64,000 nucleotides of DNA from Urbifossiella limnaea. GTDB taxonomy: Bacteria > Planctomycetota > Planctomycetia > Gemmatales > Gemmataceae. Where the stretch lies: assembly GCF_007747215.1 (NCBI RefSeq), contig NZ_CP036273.1, positions 2,030,322-2,094,321 of the forward strand. The letters run 5' to 3'. The notes under the pieces were generated by a model. The model was not told the DNA's origin, did not search any database, and saw only the letters and a list, made by a program, of their open reading frames with translations. This document shows, piece after piece, positions 7,871 through 16,728 of this stretch. The position numbers and the translations under genes were made by a program. Numbering within the stretch: the first letter of the stretch is position 1; each line of letters begins with the position of its first letter.

Positions 7871-9679
7871 ATGAACCAGCCCGACCAGACGCAGGTCAAC
7901 ACCGGCGACCGCCCCCCGGTCGACGCCTCCGGCACGAACGCCGAAGCGACCCGCACCGCCGGCCAGGTCGGCCCGCCGCCGCCGGTGCCTGCGACCGAAG
8001 CCGACCGCACCGACGCCGTGGTGTCGGTCGCCCAGCAGTACGAGTTGGTGCGCCAGCTCGGCCGCGGCACGTTCGGCGAGGTGTGGCTGGCCCGCAAGAA
8101 CCCGAGCGGCATCGAGAAGGCTGTGAAGGTGCTGCACCAGCCGGCCGACCAGGACACGGCCAAGCGCGAGCTGAAGTCGCTGGAACTCATCAAGAACCTC
8201 CGCCACCCGTACCTGCTGGCCACCGAGGACTTCTGGGTCGGCGGGAACAAGCTGTACATCGTCACCGAACTGGCCGACGGCACGCTCCGCGGCCGGATGA
8301 AGGAGTGCATCGCCGAAGGGAGGCCGGGCATCCCGCTGGACGAGTTGTTGGTCTACCTCCACGAGTCGGCCGAGGGGCTCGACTACCTTCACCAGAAGCA
8401 GATTACCCACCGCGACGTGAAGCCGGACAACATCCTCGTGGTGAACCGGCACGCCAAGGTCGCCGACTTCGGACTGGTGCGGCACCAGGCGGCGGCGGTC
8501 GAGGCGGTCAGCTTCGCGGGCACGCCGGCGTTCATGGCCCCGGAAATCTGGCTCGGCGAGGGCGGCCCGGCCAGCGACCAGTACGCCCTCGCGGTCAGCT
8601 ACGTCGAGCTGCGGCAGGGGAAGACGCCGTTCGCGTTCGCCACCGACGGCGTGATGGCGGCCCACGTCGAGGGGAAGTTCGGCTTCGACGACCTGATCCC
8701 GGAGGCCGAGCGGGCGGTGCTGCGGAAGGCGATGGCCCGCAAGCCCGAGGACCGCTACCCGACGTGCGCCGCGTTCGCCGCCGCGCTCGCCGATTCGGAA
8801 GGGCGCGCGGTCGTGCGGTCCGACACGCCCGCGGGCAAGCCGCAGCCGAAGTGGCTGATTCCCGCCGCGGCAGCGGCCGTCGTGCTGCTGGGAGTGGGTG
8901 TCTACTTCGGATTCTTCGCGGAGAAGGGCGGCTCACGCGCCGGCGAGACGGCCACGCCCGCCGGGGCCGTCGCGGAGCCCGGGACGGAGCTGGTGACGTT
9001 CCTGGACGGGCGGCAAGCGCCGCAGTGGGTGACGCTGACTCGCGGCCCGGAGACGATGCGCTTCCGGCTGATCACGCCGACGGGCGGGCCGGGCACGCCG
9101 ATGCCGTTCTACCTCGCGGCGGCGAAGGTGTGGAACCAACTCCACCAGGAGGCGTGCAAGGCCGGTGGCGTGCCCGACCCGGACCGCGAGCAGCCCGGCG
9201 GCCCGGCGGCGCCGGTCGTCAACGTGACCGCGACCCAGGCCGCCGCCGTCGCCGCGGCGATGGGCGGCCGGCTGCCGACGCCGGACGAGTGGGACCACGC
9301 CGCCGGCTTCCACGACCGCGGCGGGCTGGCCGGCCCCCTGCGGGTCGGCGGCGCGGCGCGCGTCGGGCTGAAGGAGCCCGCCCCCGCCACCGGTCCCGAC
9401 GCCGACCGGTCCGCGAACGCGCTTGGCCTCCTCGACATGGGCGGCAACGGCCGCGAGTGGACCGCCGCCGTCCTGCCCGGCCGCGGACAGCCGCCGCTGC
9501 CCGTCGACGGCGCCGCGTTCGATCCGGAGGCGCGGGTGGTACTGCGCGGCCGGGCGTACTTCCTCCGCACGCCGCTGACGTTCGCCGACATGGAACTGGA
9601 GCGCGACGAGCCGCAGACGCAGTTCGCCCGCGAGAAGAGTGCGTACACCGGCTACCGCGTCGTGCTGCCGGTGCCGTGA
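7871..9679 (+). CDS. Membrane Ser/Thr protein kinase fused to FGE-sulfatase-like domain
   Basis: This 602-aa protein has a Hanks-type kinase domain at about residues 57–320. The Gly loop is LGRGTFGEV (64–69 region), followed by the AVKVL Lys, HRDVKPDN (His180–Asp182) and DFG at Asp199, all intact, so an active kinase is expected. A single membrane segment follows from about Trp328 (WLIPAAAAAVVLLGVGVYFG). The exported half (about 370–602) resembles formylglycine-generating enzyme/SUMF1 folds (GGRLPTPDEWDHAA, LGLLDMGGNGREWT, YTGYRVVLP). I do not see the usual active-site cysteine pair, so it is more likely a ligand-sensing FGE-like domain than an enzyme. It starts 73 bp from the divergent caspase gene and ends 68 bp before the VWA–UDG–ART gene, which suggests one signalling unit. 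Confidence 0.92.
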   Translation: MNQPDQTQVNTGDRPPVDASGTNAEATRTAGQVGPPPPVPATEADRTDAVVSVAQQYELVRQLGRGTFGEVWLARKNPSGIEKAVKVLHQPADQDTAKRELKSLELIKNLRHPYLLATEDFWVGGNKLYIVTELADGTLRGRMKECIAEGRPGIPLDELLVYLHESAEGLDYLHQKQITHRDVKPDNILVVNRHAKVADFGLVRHQAAAVEAVSFAGTPAFMAPEIWLGEGGPASDQYALAVSYVELRQGKTPFAFATDGVMAAHVEGKFGFDDLIPEAERAVLRKAMARKPEDRYPTCAAFAAALADSEGRAVVRSDTPAGKPQPKWLIPAAAAAVVLLGVGVYFGFFAEKGGSRAGETATPAGAVAEPGTELVTFLDGRQAPQWVTLTRGPETMRFRLITPTGGPGTPMPFYLAAAKVWNQLHQEACKAGGVPDPDREQPGGPAAPVVNVTATQAAAVAAAMGGRLPTPDEWDHAAGFHDRGGLAGPLRVGGAARVGLKEPAPATGPDADRSANALGLLDMGGNGREWTAAVLPGRGQPPLPVDGAAFDPEARVVLRGRAYFLRTPLTFADMELERDEPQTQFAREKSAYTGYRVVLPVP

Positions 9680-9747
9680 CAGTCGCTGCGCACCTTGCGA
9701 GTGTGCGTCCGCCCGGGGATACTCCCCCTCACCCCGGGGGGCCGCCG

Positions 9748-12700
9748 ATGACCACCATCCTGCAACCACACTTCGCCCTCAGCACGCATCTCGCGCCCGG
9801 CAAGACGCCCACCGCCGCCGACGTGCTCCTCACGTTCCGCGTCGAGCGCACGGGCGCTCTCGCCGGTCCCGGCCCGCGGCTGCCGCTGAACCTCGGCCTC
9901 GTCCTCGACCGGTCCGGCTCCATGGCCGGCAAGCCGCTCGACCAGGCCGTCGCCGCCGCCGGGATACTCCTCGACCAACTCGACGGGCGCGACACCCTCT
10001 CCGTCGTCGCGTTCGACCACACCGTCGACACGGTCGTGCCCCAGGAGCCGGTGGCCGACCGGGCTGCCGTGATGAAGCGGCTGAGGAAGGTCCGCCCCGG
10101 CGGCTCCACGAACCTGTTCGACGGGTGGGACGCCGGCTGCGGCCAGGTCGCCTGTTGCCGCGCCGACCATGCCGTCAACCGCGTACTGCTCCTCACCGAC
10201 GGCGCCGCGAACCACGGCGTCACCGACCCGGCGAAGGTTGCCGGACACGCGGCATGGTGGGCCGCCCGCGGCGTCTCCACCACCACGCTCGGCTTCGGCC
10301 GCGACTTCGAGGAAGACCTGCTGCTGAAGATGGCCGAGGCGTCGGGCGGCAACTTCTACTACATCGAGACGCCGGAGGACGCCTGCCAGGTGTTCCAGAT
10401 CGAGGGCGAGACGCTCACGTCCGTCGCCGTTCGGAACCTCGTACTCACGCTGACGCCCGCCGCCGGCAGCGGCGTCGTCGTGAAAGACGTGTTGAACCGC
10501 TACGCCACCCGGGAGACGCCCGGCGGCCTGGTGGTGAGCGCCGGCGACGTGTACGCCGCCGAGGACAAGATTCTCGGCGTGGCAATCGAGGTTCCGCCGC
10601 AGAGCCGTGGCCGGACGGCGGTTCCGCTCGTCGAGGTGAGCTACACCTGCGACCTGATTTCGCACGGCGGCCGAACGGTCCGCGCGGCGGGATCGTTCAC
10701 GGTCGCCGTGCCGGTGAGCACGGCCCCCGCGGTCCGCGACGTGGACGCGGTGCGACAGGCGGCCCGGCTCCGCGTCGCGGCGGCGAAAGAGGACGCGGTT
10801 CGCCACTACGACGCACTCCACACGAAGGACGCGGAGGCGGTGACGCGCGCCGCCGCGGACGGGCTCCGGCAGCAGCAGCTAGACGAGGAGTTCGACCTGG
10901 CCGAGGAGGCGGCGCAGCTCGACTACTACGCCGACCGCTTCGCCGCCGGCGGGCTCAGCGGCCCGGACCGCAAGACGCTCCGCGACCAGGCCTACCAGGG
11001 CCGCACCCGCGGCCGCGACGACCTCGCCGCCCGCGGCAGCGGCGGCGGCTCGGCGCACTCGCTTCCCACCACGGCCGAGGTCGGCAACGGCGTCGAGGTG
11101 CGCTGCGTGCGCGACGGCGGCAAGCTCCGCGTCGAGCCGGTCAGTGCGGGGTTCGAGCGCGAGTTCCGCGTCCTGTTCCCGCGCGCGGTTCGCGAGCCGG
11201 GCGTCCACTACGTCGTGGACGGGCTCGAGCTCTCTGCGAACGGCACGTTCTACAAGCCGTCCGGCGCGATCAAGCGACTGACAAAGCCGACCGCGGTCCA
11301 CAGCGCGGACCCGTCCGACCCGCTGAAGTTGACGGAACTGTTCGCCGGCGGCGGGGAGCCGTGGCTGCCGGTGCTCAAGCCGGTGATCGAGGTGCAGCCG
11401 CGGGCCGGCGAGTTCATCGGACCGAACCGCGACGCGGCGGTCGTGCCGATGCGCGAACTCACGTTCCAGGCGCTGAAGCCGAACCCGCCGGAGAAGTGGA
11501 AGGTGGTGGTGTTCGGGCAGAACCCGTACCCGCGGGCCGAGTCGGCCACCGGCATTGCCATGTTCGACAACACGTTCGCCGACTGGGCCGACAGCAAGTT
11601 CGGCAAGGTCACGTCGATCCGCTGCGTCATCAAGGCCGCGGTGATGTCGAAGCACGGGCTACCGAAGTCCACCGGCATCGCCGACATCCGCAAGCTGCTG
11701 GCGAAGGAGAAGGCCGTTCAGCCGCCCGAATGGTTTCAGGCGATGCTGACGCAGGGCGTGCTGCTGCTCAATGCGGCGCTCACCGCCAGCACCGAGAAGG
11801 GCGCCCCGGCCGACCCGCACGCGGCCTTCTGGCGGCCGGTCGTCGAGAAGCTCGTCGAGGAGATTCTGAAGGCGAAGCAGGCCAGCGCCGAGCCCGCGGA
11901 CAGGGGCGTCGTGTTCGGCTGGTGGGGCGCCCACGCCCGCAACCTTCGCTCGCTGGTCGAACGGCTTCAGCAGAAGTACCCGGGCGTGAGGGTGCGGCAC
12001 GTCGATCACTGCAACCCGGCCGCGCAGGGCGACGTCTTCTGCGACGGCGACCACTTCGGGAAGATCAACGCGGCCCTGCGCGGCGTCGGCGCCGGCGAGA
12101 TCGACTGGCTGCCGAGTGTGGGCTGGAACGCGGGCGCGAGCGACGCCGAGCGGATGGGTGCGTTCATCACGCAGACGCAGGAACTGCACAAGCTCTACCT
12201 GGAGCGGTTGCAAGAGGTCGCGGCCGAACTGGCGGCGCCGCTGCCGGCCATTGTCGGCGTGCTGGCGTCGCCACTGTTGGCGTTCCCCGACGCGGTCGGG
12301 CCGCTGGTCCCCGCGGTGCCGGGGCTCGACTTCTACCTGAAGCGCGCCCACCAGTACGGCCAACTCCAGGCCGCGCGGCCGGGCACCGACCTGAGCGCGG
12401 ACGAGATCGCCGCCGTGTACCTGTACACCACCGAGTCGTCGTTCCACCGCCGGCTCAACGCCGTGCTGCGCGACCCGGACCGCGACCACGCCAGGCCGTA
12501 CTTCGGCTACCTGCGGCTGCTGCTGACGGCGCTGCCGAGGCTGGCCGGGTACACCGGCAGCCTGTGGCGCGGCGTCGCGGCCGACCTGCGGCGGCAGTAC
12601 CCGAAGGGCGGCACGGTGACGTGGTGGGGCGTGTCGTCGTGTACGGCCAAGCGGTCGGTGGCGACGAGCTTCATGGGCGGCACCGGCAGGCGCACGCTGT

Positions 12701-12876
12701 TCGAGATCACACCGGCGCAGGCGGTCGGCATCCGCCGCTACTCGGCGTTCACCGGCGAGGACGAGTACGTGCTGTTGCCCGGGGCGCGGCTGGCCGTGAC
12801 GGACGTGACGTCGGAGCCCGGAGGGCTCGCGACGATCCGGCTGCGCGAGGAAGCGGGCGGGCGCGAGGTGTCGTGA
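9748..12876 (+). CDS. VWA – uracil-DNA-glycosylase-like – ADP-ribosyltransferase fusion protein
   Basis: This 1042-aa protein starts at ATG 9748; the frame is open far upstream but that part overlaps the kinase gene. Residues about 45–215 form a von Willebrand A domain with an intact MIDAS motif (DRSGSM, Asp54). About 440–510 is a small unnamed region. About 580–800 matches the family-1 uracil-DNA glycosylase fold: GQNPYP (590–595, usual GQDPYH), QGVLLLNAALT, FGWWGAHARN, and HCNPAA from His754 where HPSP is usual. The catalytic Asp is replaced by Asn, as in MUG/TDG enzymes. About 860–1035 is an arginine-type ADP-ribosyltransferase with the full R-S-E set: LWRGV (Arg941), GVSSCT (Ser963–964), GEDEYVLLP (Glu1004, Glu1006). 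The protein may recognise DNA through the UDG fold and modify a target by ADP-ribosylation; that is inference. No signal peptide is seen, so it is probably cytoplasmic. Its stop is 5 bp from a convergent gene. Confidence 0.88.
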   Translation: MTTILQPHFALSTHLAPGKTPTAADVLLTFRVERTGALAGPGPRLPLNLGLVLDRSGSMAGKPLDQAVAAAGILLDQLDGRDTLSVVAFDHTVDTVVPQEPVADRAAVMKRLRKVRPGGSTNLFDGWDAGCGQVACCRADHAVNRVLLLTDGAANHGVTDPAKVAGHAAWWAARGVSTTTLGFGRDFEEDLLLKMAEASGGNFYYIETPEDACQVFQIEGETLTSVAVRNLVLTLTPAAGSGVVVKDVLNRYATRETPGGLVVSAGDVYAAEDKILGVAIEVPPQSRGRTAVPLVEVSYTCDLISHGGRTVRAAGSFTVAVPVSTAPAVRDVDAVRQAARLRVAAAKEDAVRHYDALHTKDAEAVTRAAADGLRQQQLDEEFDLAEEAAQLDYYADRFAAGGLSGPDRKTLRDQAYQGRTRGRDDLAARGSGGGSAHSLPTTAEVGNGVEVRCVRDGGKLRVEPVSAGFEREFRVLFPRAVREPGVHYVVDGLELSANGTFYKPSGAIKRLTKPTAVHSADPSDPLKLTELFAGGGEPWLPVLKPVIEVQPRAGEFIGPNRDAAVVPMRELTFQALKPNPPEKWKVVVFGQNPYPRAESATGIAMFDNTFADWADSKFGKVTSIRCVIKAAVMSKHGLPKSTGIADIRKLLAKEKAVQPPEWFQAMLTQGVLLLNAALTASTEKGAPADPHAAFWRPVVEKLVEEILKAKQASAEPADRGVVFGWWGAHARNLRSLVERLQQKYPGVRVRHVDHCNPAAQGDVFCDGDHFGKINAALRGVGAGEIDWLPSVGWNAGASDAERMGAFITQTQELHKLYLERLQEVAAELAAPLPAIVGVLASPLLAFPDAVGPLVPAVPGLDFYLKRAHQYGQLQAARPGTDLSADEIAAVYLYTTESSFHRRLNAVLRDPDRDHARPYFGYLRLLLTALPRLAGYTGSLWRGVAADLRRQYPKGGTVTWWGVSSCTAKRSVATSFMGGTGRRTLFEITPAQAVGIRRYSAFTGEDEYVLLPGARLAVTDVTSEPGGLATIRLREEAGGREVS

Positions 12877-12881
12877 CAGGC

Positions 12882-14705
12882 TCACGGCACGAGGCGGCGG
12901 TGCCGGGCGGCTCGGTCGCGGTCGCCGCCGCGCTCCAGCAGGTCGACCAGTTCCGACCGCAGGCGCGGGTTCATGCTCCCGATCGACGCGGCGGTTTCGA
13001 ACAGCCGGAGTGCCTCGTCACGGCGGCCGCGGGCCAGCTCGCAGCGGGCCAGGTAGCTCCAGTCGGCGGACGTGCGCCGGATGCGCGTCAGCTCCCGGAA
13101 GTGGTCGGCGGCGGCGGCGTAGTCCCCGCGGCGGTAGGCGTCGTCGCCCAGGAGGAACAACGCGTCGGTGCGAGGCTCGGGGTCGAGTGCGGCGTCCTTC
13201 AGCGCCGCCTCGGCGTAGGCCCGGGCGTCGGGGAGGCCGAGTCGGAACCCCGTGACCGCCAGCGACGCCGCGACCTCCGAGTCGCGGGCGCCGGCGTCCC
13301 AGGCCTCGGCGAGCAGGTCACGGCCGCGGCGGGTCAGGTCGCGGGCCGCCGGGCCGATTTCGGTGTGAGCCCCGCCCTTCGTGTACGCGATGCCGAGGGC
13401 GCGCTTGCGGGCCGACTCGCCGAACCGAGACAGGTCGTGGAACGGCTCCAGCACCTCGCGGGCGCTCCCGCGCGGCGGCGGCGGGGGTGCGGCGTCCGTG
13501 TGGATCCCGACGCGGTGGTGACTGAACGCGACGTGCGGGATGTCCGTCCTCCCGGTCGGCATGTGGCAGTGGACGCAGCCGTTCTCGGGGTCGGCGGCGC
13601 GGCGGGCCGCGGGTGGGGACTTGCAGGCGGCTTCCGTGTGGCACGTCAGGCACACGCCGCGGAAGTGCGCCGCGCGCCCGGCCGCGTCCGGGAAGCCGTG
13701 CGGGTTGTGGCACGTCGCGCACGTCAGCGTGCCCGAGCGCTGGTAGCACTTGCTCTGGTGCATCTGCTCGACGTGGCCGGTGACCGTCATCCCGCGGTCG
13801 GGGTCGACGAGGCTGAAGACGACGTGGAAGTCTTCGAGCGGCAGCCCGGGCCGGTAGTCGGCGATGGTGCGGCCGGGGGGCGAGACGAACGTGTCGCCGG
13901 CCAGGTGGCACTGCTGGCAGACGGCCTCGGCGAGCGCCCGCGGCAGCCGGCGGGGGTTCACCACGGTGAGGTCGCCGGGGCCGTCGCGGGCCGGGTGCTC
14001 GCCGGGCGTGTCCTGCCAGTGGCTGACGTGAAGCTCCCCCGGCCCGTGACACCGCTCGCACCCGATCGCCGCCTCGACGACCCGGTACTTGTGGGTACTT
14101 CTGTCAAGCCGCTCGACGCGGCCCATGTGGCAGTAGACGCACAGCGGGCCGATCGGCCGCTCGAACCCGCGGTGGACGGGCTTGTCGTACCCCGGCGACA
14201 TGCCCCACCCCTGGCGGGACGCGTACCACGTCACCGGCGACTCGGCGAGGAACCCGTCGGCGTCGCAGGCGAACGTCTGGGCGTGGCGGCCGGAGCCGAG
14301 GGCGAAAGCCACCGGCAGGTCGGTGAGGACCGCGTCGGCGCGGGCCGGGTCGAGGAGGAACTCGCGGTGCCGGGGCGTGCCGTCGACTCGCCGTACCTCG
14401 AACCGGCGGCCGGAAGCCGCGTGCTCGAAGGTGCCGTCGGGCGCCCCGGGCGCGGCGGCCGGTGCCGCCGACCGGCTCATGCCGGTCTTTAGGTACGAGG
14501 CATGGTCCTTGTCGTGGCAGCCGACGCAGACGGCGGAGCCGACGTAGGCGACGCCGGGCCGAGTGTTGAGGTATGGGCTCGCGGCGGTCTCCGGCGCGGC
14601 GGGCTCGACCACCGGCCGTGGCCGAAGCCAAAGCCACCACAAGCCCGCGGCGACGACCGCGATCGCGGCGACGACTCCAGCAACCCGTACGAGCGAGGGG
14701 GGCAT
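12882..14705 (-). CDS. Seven-heme c-type cytochrome with C-terminal TPR-like repeats
   Basis: This 607-aa protein starts at ATG 14705; the longer 14777 start would run through the terminator. The N-terminal anchor (about residues 5–27, VAGVVAAIAVVAAGLWWLWL) suggests a membrane-attached periplasmic protein. Seven CxxCH motifs follow: CVGCH, CVYCH, CERCH, CQQCH, CATCH, CLTCH and CVHCH, the last in CVHCHMPTGRTDIPHVAFSHH with possible distal His ligands. The spacing resembles cytochrome c554-type multiheme proteins. The last about 150 residues are helical TPR-like units (FLLGDDAYRRGDYAAAADHF). Such proteins carry electrons in the periplasm; the partner is not encoded nearby. It is convergent with the VWA–UDG–ART gene. 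Confidence 0.9.
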   Translation of the reverse strand: MPPSLVRVAGVVAAIAVVAAGLWWLWLRPRPVVEPAAPETAASPYLNTRPGVAYVGSAVCVGCHDKDHASYLKTGMSRSAAPAAAPGAPDGTFEHAASGRRFEVRRVDGTPRHREFLLDPARADAVLTDLPVAFALGSGRHAQTFACDADGFLAESPVTWYASRQGWGMSPGYDKPVHRGFERPIGPLCVYCHMGRVERLDRSTHKYRVVEAAIGCERCHGPGELHVSHWQDTPGEHPARDGPGDLTVVNPRRLPRALAEAVCQQCHLAGDTFVSPPGRTIADYRPGLPLEDFHVVFSLVDPDRGMTVTGHVEQMHQSKCYQRSGTLTCATCHNPHGFPDAAGRAAHFRGVCLTCHTEAACKSPPAARRAADPENGCVHCHMPTGRTDIPHVAFSHHRVGIHTDAAPPPPPRGSAREVLEPFHDLSRFGESARKRALGIAYTKGGAHTEIGPAARDLTRRGRDLLAEAWDAGARDSEVAASLAVTGFRLGLPDARAYAEAALKDAALDPEPRTDALFLLGDDAYRRGDYAAAADHFRELTRIRRTSADWSYLARCELARGRRDEALRLFETAASIGSMNPRLRSELVDLLERGGDRDRAARHRRLVP

Positions 14706-14735
14706 GGGAGTTAGGATAGCCGCCGCGGGGGTAAC

Positions 14736-14759
14736 AAAAAACCCCCGCGGGCGCGGGGG
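14736..14759 (-). terminator. Intrinsic terminator (minus strand)
   Basis: On the minus strand an 8-bp stem CCCCCGCG/CGCGGGGG with a 2-nt loop is followed directly by six T. It lies just downstream of the tRNA-like fragment at 14760–14806 and upstream of the cytochrome start. Confidence 0.75.
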
Positions 14760-14806
14760 TGAGGAGTCGCTTCGCACGGATTCGACTCGGGGGTCAGGGT
14801 TTTGCG
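14760..14806 (-). other. Degenerate tRNA-Cys-like 3' fragment
   Basis: Read on the minus strand, the segment resembles a tRNA 3' half. A GGT-TCGCAAA-ACC anticodon-like hairpin puts GCA at the anticodon positions, and a TCGAATCC T-loop-like stretch follows, then the terminator. The T-stem no longer pairs and no 5' half is found upstream. It closely resembles the better-preserved fragment at 22747–22794, which is also followed by a terminator. I read it as a decayed tRNA-Cys relic or an old attachment site. Confidence 0.4.
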
Positions 14807-14874
14807 AACCGACCCCGAATTATCCCAATTCGTTCAAGCATCGGTGATTCCGTCGGCACGCGTGGACGCACCGG

Positions 14875-15111
14875 TTAGCGGCTGGCCAAGTGCTTGGCGG
14901 CCCACCGGGGCGGCATGTCGAGGGACTTCCCGGCGTGCCGGAGGAACAGCCAGAGTAGCGTTCCGGTCACGAGCGTGGCCGAGAGGAGGCCGCCCAGCCA
15001 GACCCAGCGGTCGCCGCCGGTCTGGGCGATGGGGATCGCCACGGTTGCCATTGCCAGGCCGAGGGACGCGACGGCGAGCACGACGATCAGGAGGACCTTC
15101 CAGGCGGACAT
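14875..15111 (-). CDS. Small two-helix membrane protein
   Basis: This 78-aa protein has two clear hydrophobic helices: VLLIVVLAVASLGLAMATVAI and, after a polar GGDRW turn, WLGGLLSATLVTGTLLWLFL. A basic tail follows (RHAGKSLDMPPRWAAKHL). No family is recognised. It is a stand-alone gene; no convincing ribosome site is visible upstream. Confidence 0.6.
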   Translation of the reverse strand: MSAWKVLLIVVLAVASLGLAMATVAIPIAQTGGDRWVWLGGLLSATLVTGTLLWLFLRHAGKSLDMPPRWAAKHLASR

Positions 15112-15235
15112 GGGGGGAGACCGTAGGGCCGAAGTGGGCGGCGGGAATTCGCCGCGTGCAACTACACCCTAACAGTTTCCAAAATTTTAAACCATGCCAA
15201 TCTTCGCCGGCCACGACATTTGGGGAAGGCAGCGG

Positions 15236-15613
15236 CTACTTCCGTCGGCCGGCCGTGCCCTTCTTGGTGTTGGCGATCGGCCCCCGGGAGGCCTGCGGCC
15301 CTTTGGCCCCGACGGCCGCGCCCTTCGGTGTCACCGTCAGGTTCCGGGACATGACCTTTCCCGCCAGGCTTGTGGTCGGCGGCGGCGGCAGCGCCGGGCT
15401 CGCGGCCGTCCGCTTCTCCGCAGCCGGTCGCACGAACCGGGGCAGCTTCGGGTGCTCCGCCGCAGCAGCAGGAGTAGGAGCCGGTGTCTCGGCCTCGGGC
15501 GCGGGGTCGACCGGCGGCACCGGCTCGGGACCGGCGACGGCGGCCGGTGCCTTCCGACTTCCGCCCCGGGGGCCCGCCTCGCGGTCCAACTTCTCACGCC
15601 GCGACAGATTCAT
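15236..15613 (-). CDS. Small basic, Pro/Ala-rich protein
   Basis: This 125-aa protein starts at ATG 15613, with a GAGG-type ribosome site upstream (ACCGAGGCGTTCA). The N-terminus is MNLSRREKLDREAGPRGG. A disordered Pro/Ala/Glu stretch follows, then a basic tail (SRGPIANTKKGTAGRRK). No domain is recognised. It could be a nucleic-acid-binding or ribosome-associated small protein, judging only from charge. A longer frame upstream exists but lacks a ribosome site. Confidence 0.5.
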   Translation of the reverse strand: MNLSRREKLDREAGPRGGSRKAPAAVAGPEPVPPVDPAPEAETPAPTPAAAAEHPKLPRFVRPAAEKRTAASPALPPPPTTSLAGKVMSRNLTVTPKGAAVGAKGPQASRGPIANTKKGTAGRRK

Positions 15614-15729
15614 TGAACGCCTCGGTGCTGGGCGAAGGGTACATACCACGAGTAGATAGCAGGATGCGGGGTGCGACGCCAGCCGTGAAGTACCGGCGAG
15701 GAGGTTGTCGTCGCGGCCGTCGCCTCGCG

Positions 15730-15864
15730 TCATAGCTTCAGCAGCAGGACGCACAGGGGAATCGCGAGTGCCCCTCCGAGCGCCAACCCGATCGAGCAGC
15801 CGACGAGGAACGAAGATTCGGCGGGTTCGGCCGGGCGTACGGGCGTGAAGACCGATGACGACAT
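15730..15864 (-). CDS. 44-aa single-pass membrane peptide
   Basis: The short frame reads MSSSVFTPVRPAEPAESS and then a hydrophobic helix (FLVGCSIGLALGGALAIPL) with a VLLLKL end. ATG is at 15864 and TGA at 15732–15730. The polar N-terminus plus one membrane helix is typical of real small proteins, but no homologous family is recognised and the ribosome site is weak (GGGTGGGTGGC). Confidence 0.5.
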   Translation of the reverse strand: MSSSVFTPVRPAEPAESSFLVGCSIGLALGGALAIPLCVLLLKL

Positions 15865-16025
15865 GCCACCCACCCGACGGAGGGACCGGACGCACGGGCG
15901 GTGCATCCTAGCACAGACCCGGCGCCCCAGGTGTCCGACGGCCGGTTCACCGATTCCTGACCCCGCGCCTCCCGGTTAGCCGATACTATTCGGTAAGCCC
16001 GGGCTTCCCCCGGCGAGGAGACGCG

Positions 16026-16271
16026 ATGAATACGTTCCGGCAGTCGCAGCGGTCCAACGCGTGGGTGGTGTACCAGGCGGCCGTCAAGGGGCATCCGACG
16101 GGGCCGAACGCCGTCTGCGACCAGGCCGCGTGGGAGGCCCTGGAGGCGTCGGCCCCGGGCCACAACCGGCTGATCCGCGCCGGCATCCCGAGCGAGGGCG
16201 AGGCCGAGCGGCTGGCCCGGGGCAACTCCGGCGACTCCGTCCCGCGCGGGACGCGCGCAACCGCGGCGTGA
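16026..16271 (+). CDS. Small hypothetical protein
   Basis: This 81-aa soluble protein starts at ATG 16026 with a strong ribosome site (GGCGAGGAGACGCG). It contains WVVYQAAVKGHP and a C-terminal disordered tail. No domain is recognised. It is the first of several short plus-strand genes running to 18.9 kb. Confidence 0.55.
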   Translation: MNTFRQSQRSNAWVVYQAAVKGHPTGPNAVCDQAAWEALEASAPGHNRLIRAGIPSEGEAERLARGNSGDSVPRGTRATAA

Positions 16272-16350
16272 CGGCGCCGGACGTGCATGGTGTGGAGCAG
16301 GGCCGCGCCGCGGACGAGCGGTCGCGGCCCCACACACCGGCGAGGGCGGC

Positions 16351-16728
16351 ATGGAACGGGTGAGCGACGGGTGGATCACAACCGGCTCGGTCGGCGGGCA
16401 TCAGACCGCGGTTACCACCTTCCTCCGCGCCCGCGGGATGCGGGTGACGGGCGAGCAGAGCGGGGAGGTTCATGCCCGCCACGAAGCCTGTTGGTTCGGC
16501 CCGGTGCTCGGGCGACTGGCGCCTCTACGGTGGCTCCCTTACCAGGCGGTCATCAAGCTCCAGCACCGCGAGAGGGGAGTCGGGGTCCGGGCCGAGTTCG
16601 AGGCCGCCGCCCCGCCCGACGGCCGGCGCGCGGCCGACTACCGGACTCTCTTCGCCCGCTGGATGGCCGAGCTCCGTCAGGTTCTCCCGGACACCGGCCC
16701 GGGCGTCTCGGCCGTGCCCCCCGCCTGA
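16351..16728 (+). CDS. Hypothetical protein
   Basis: This 125-aa protein has a GAGGG-type site before ATG 16351. The core segment (ACWFGPVLGRLAPLRWLPYQ, then AVIKLQHRE) suggests a small globular fold. No motif is recognised. An AT-rich stretch at 16768–16795, downstream of the gene, may hold the promoter of the next gene. Confidence 0.5.
   Translation: MERVSDGWITTGSVGGHQTAVTTFLRARGMRVTGEQSGEVHARHEACWFGPVLGRLAPLRWLPYQAVIKLQHRERGVGVRAEFEAAAPPDGRRAADYRTLFARWMAELRQVLPDTGPGVSAVPPA

Noticed and set aside
7042-9747. Open frame extending the VWA–UDG–ART protein far upstream
   Set aside because: It overlaps the caspase and kinase genes in another frame and shows only Arg/Pro-rich high-GC shadow sequence; ATG 9748 begins the recognisable protein.
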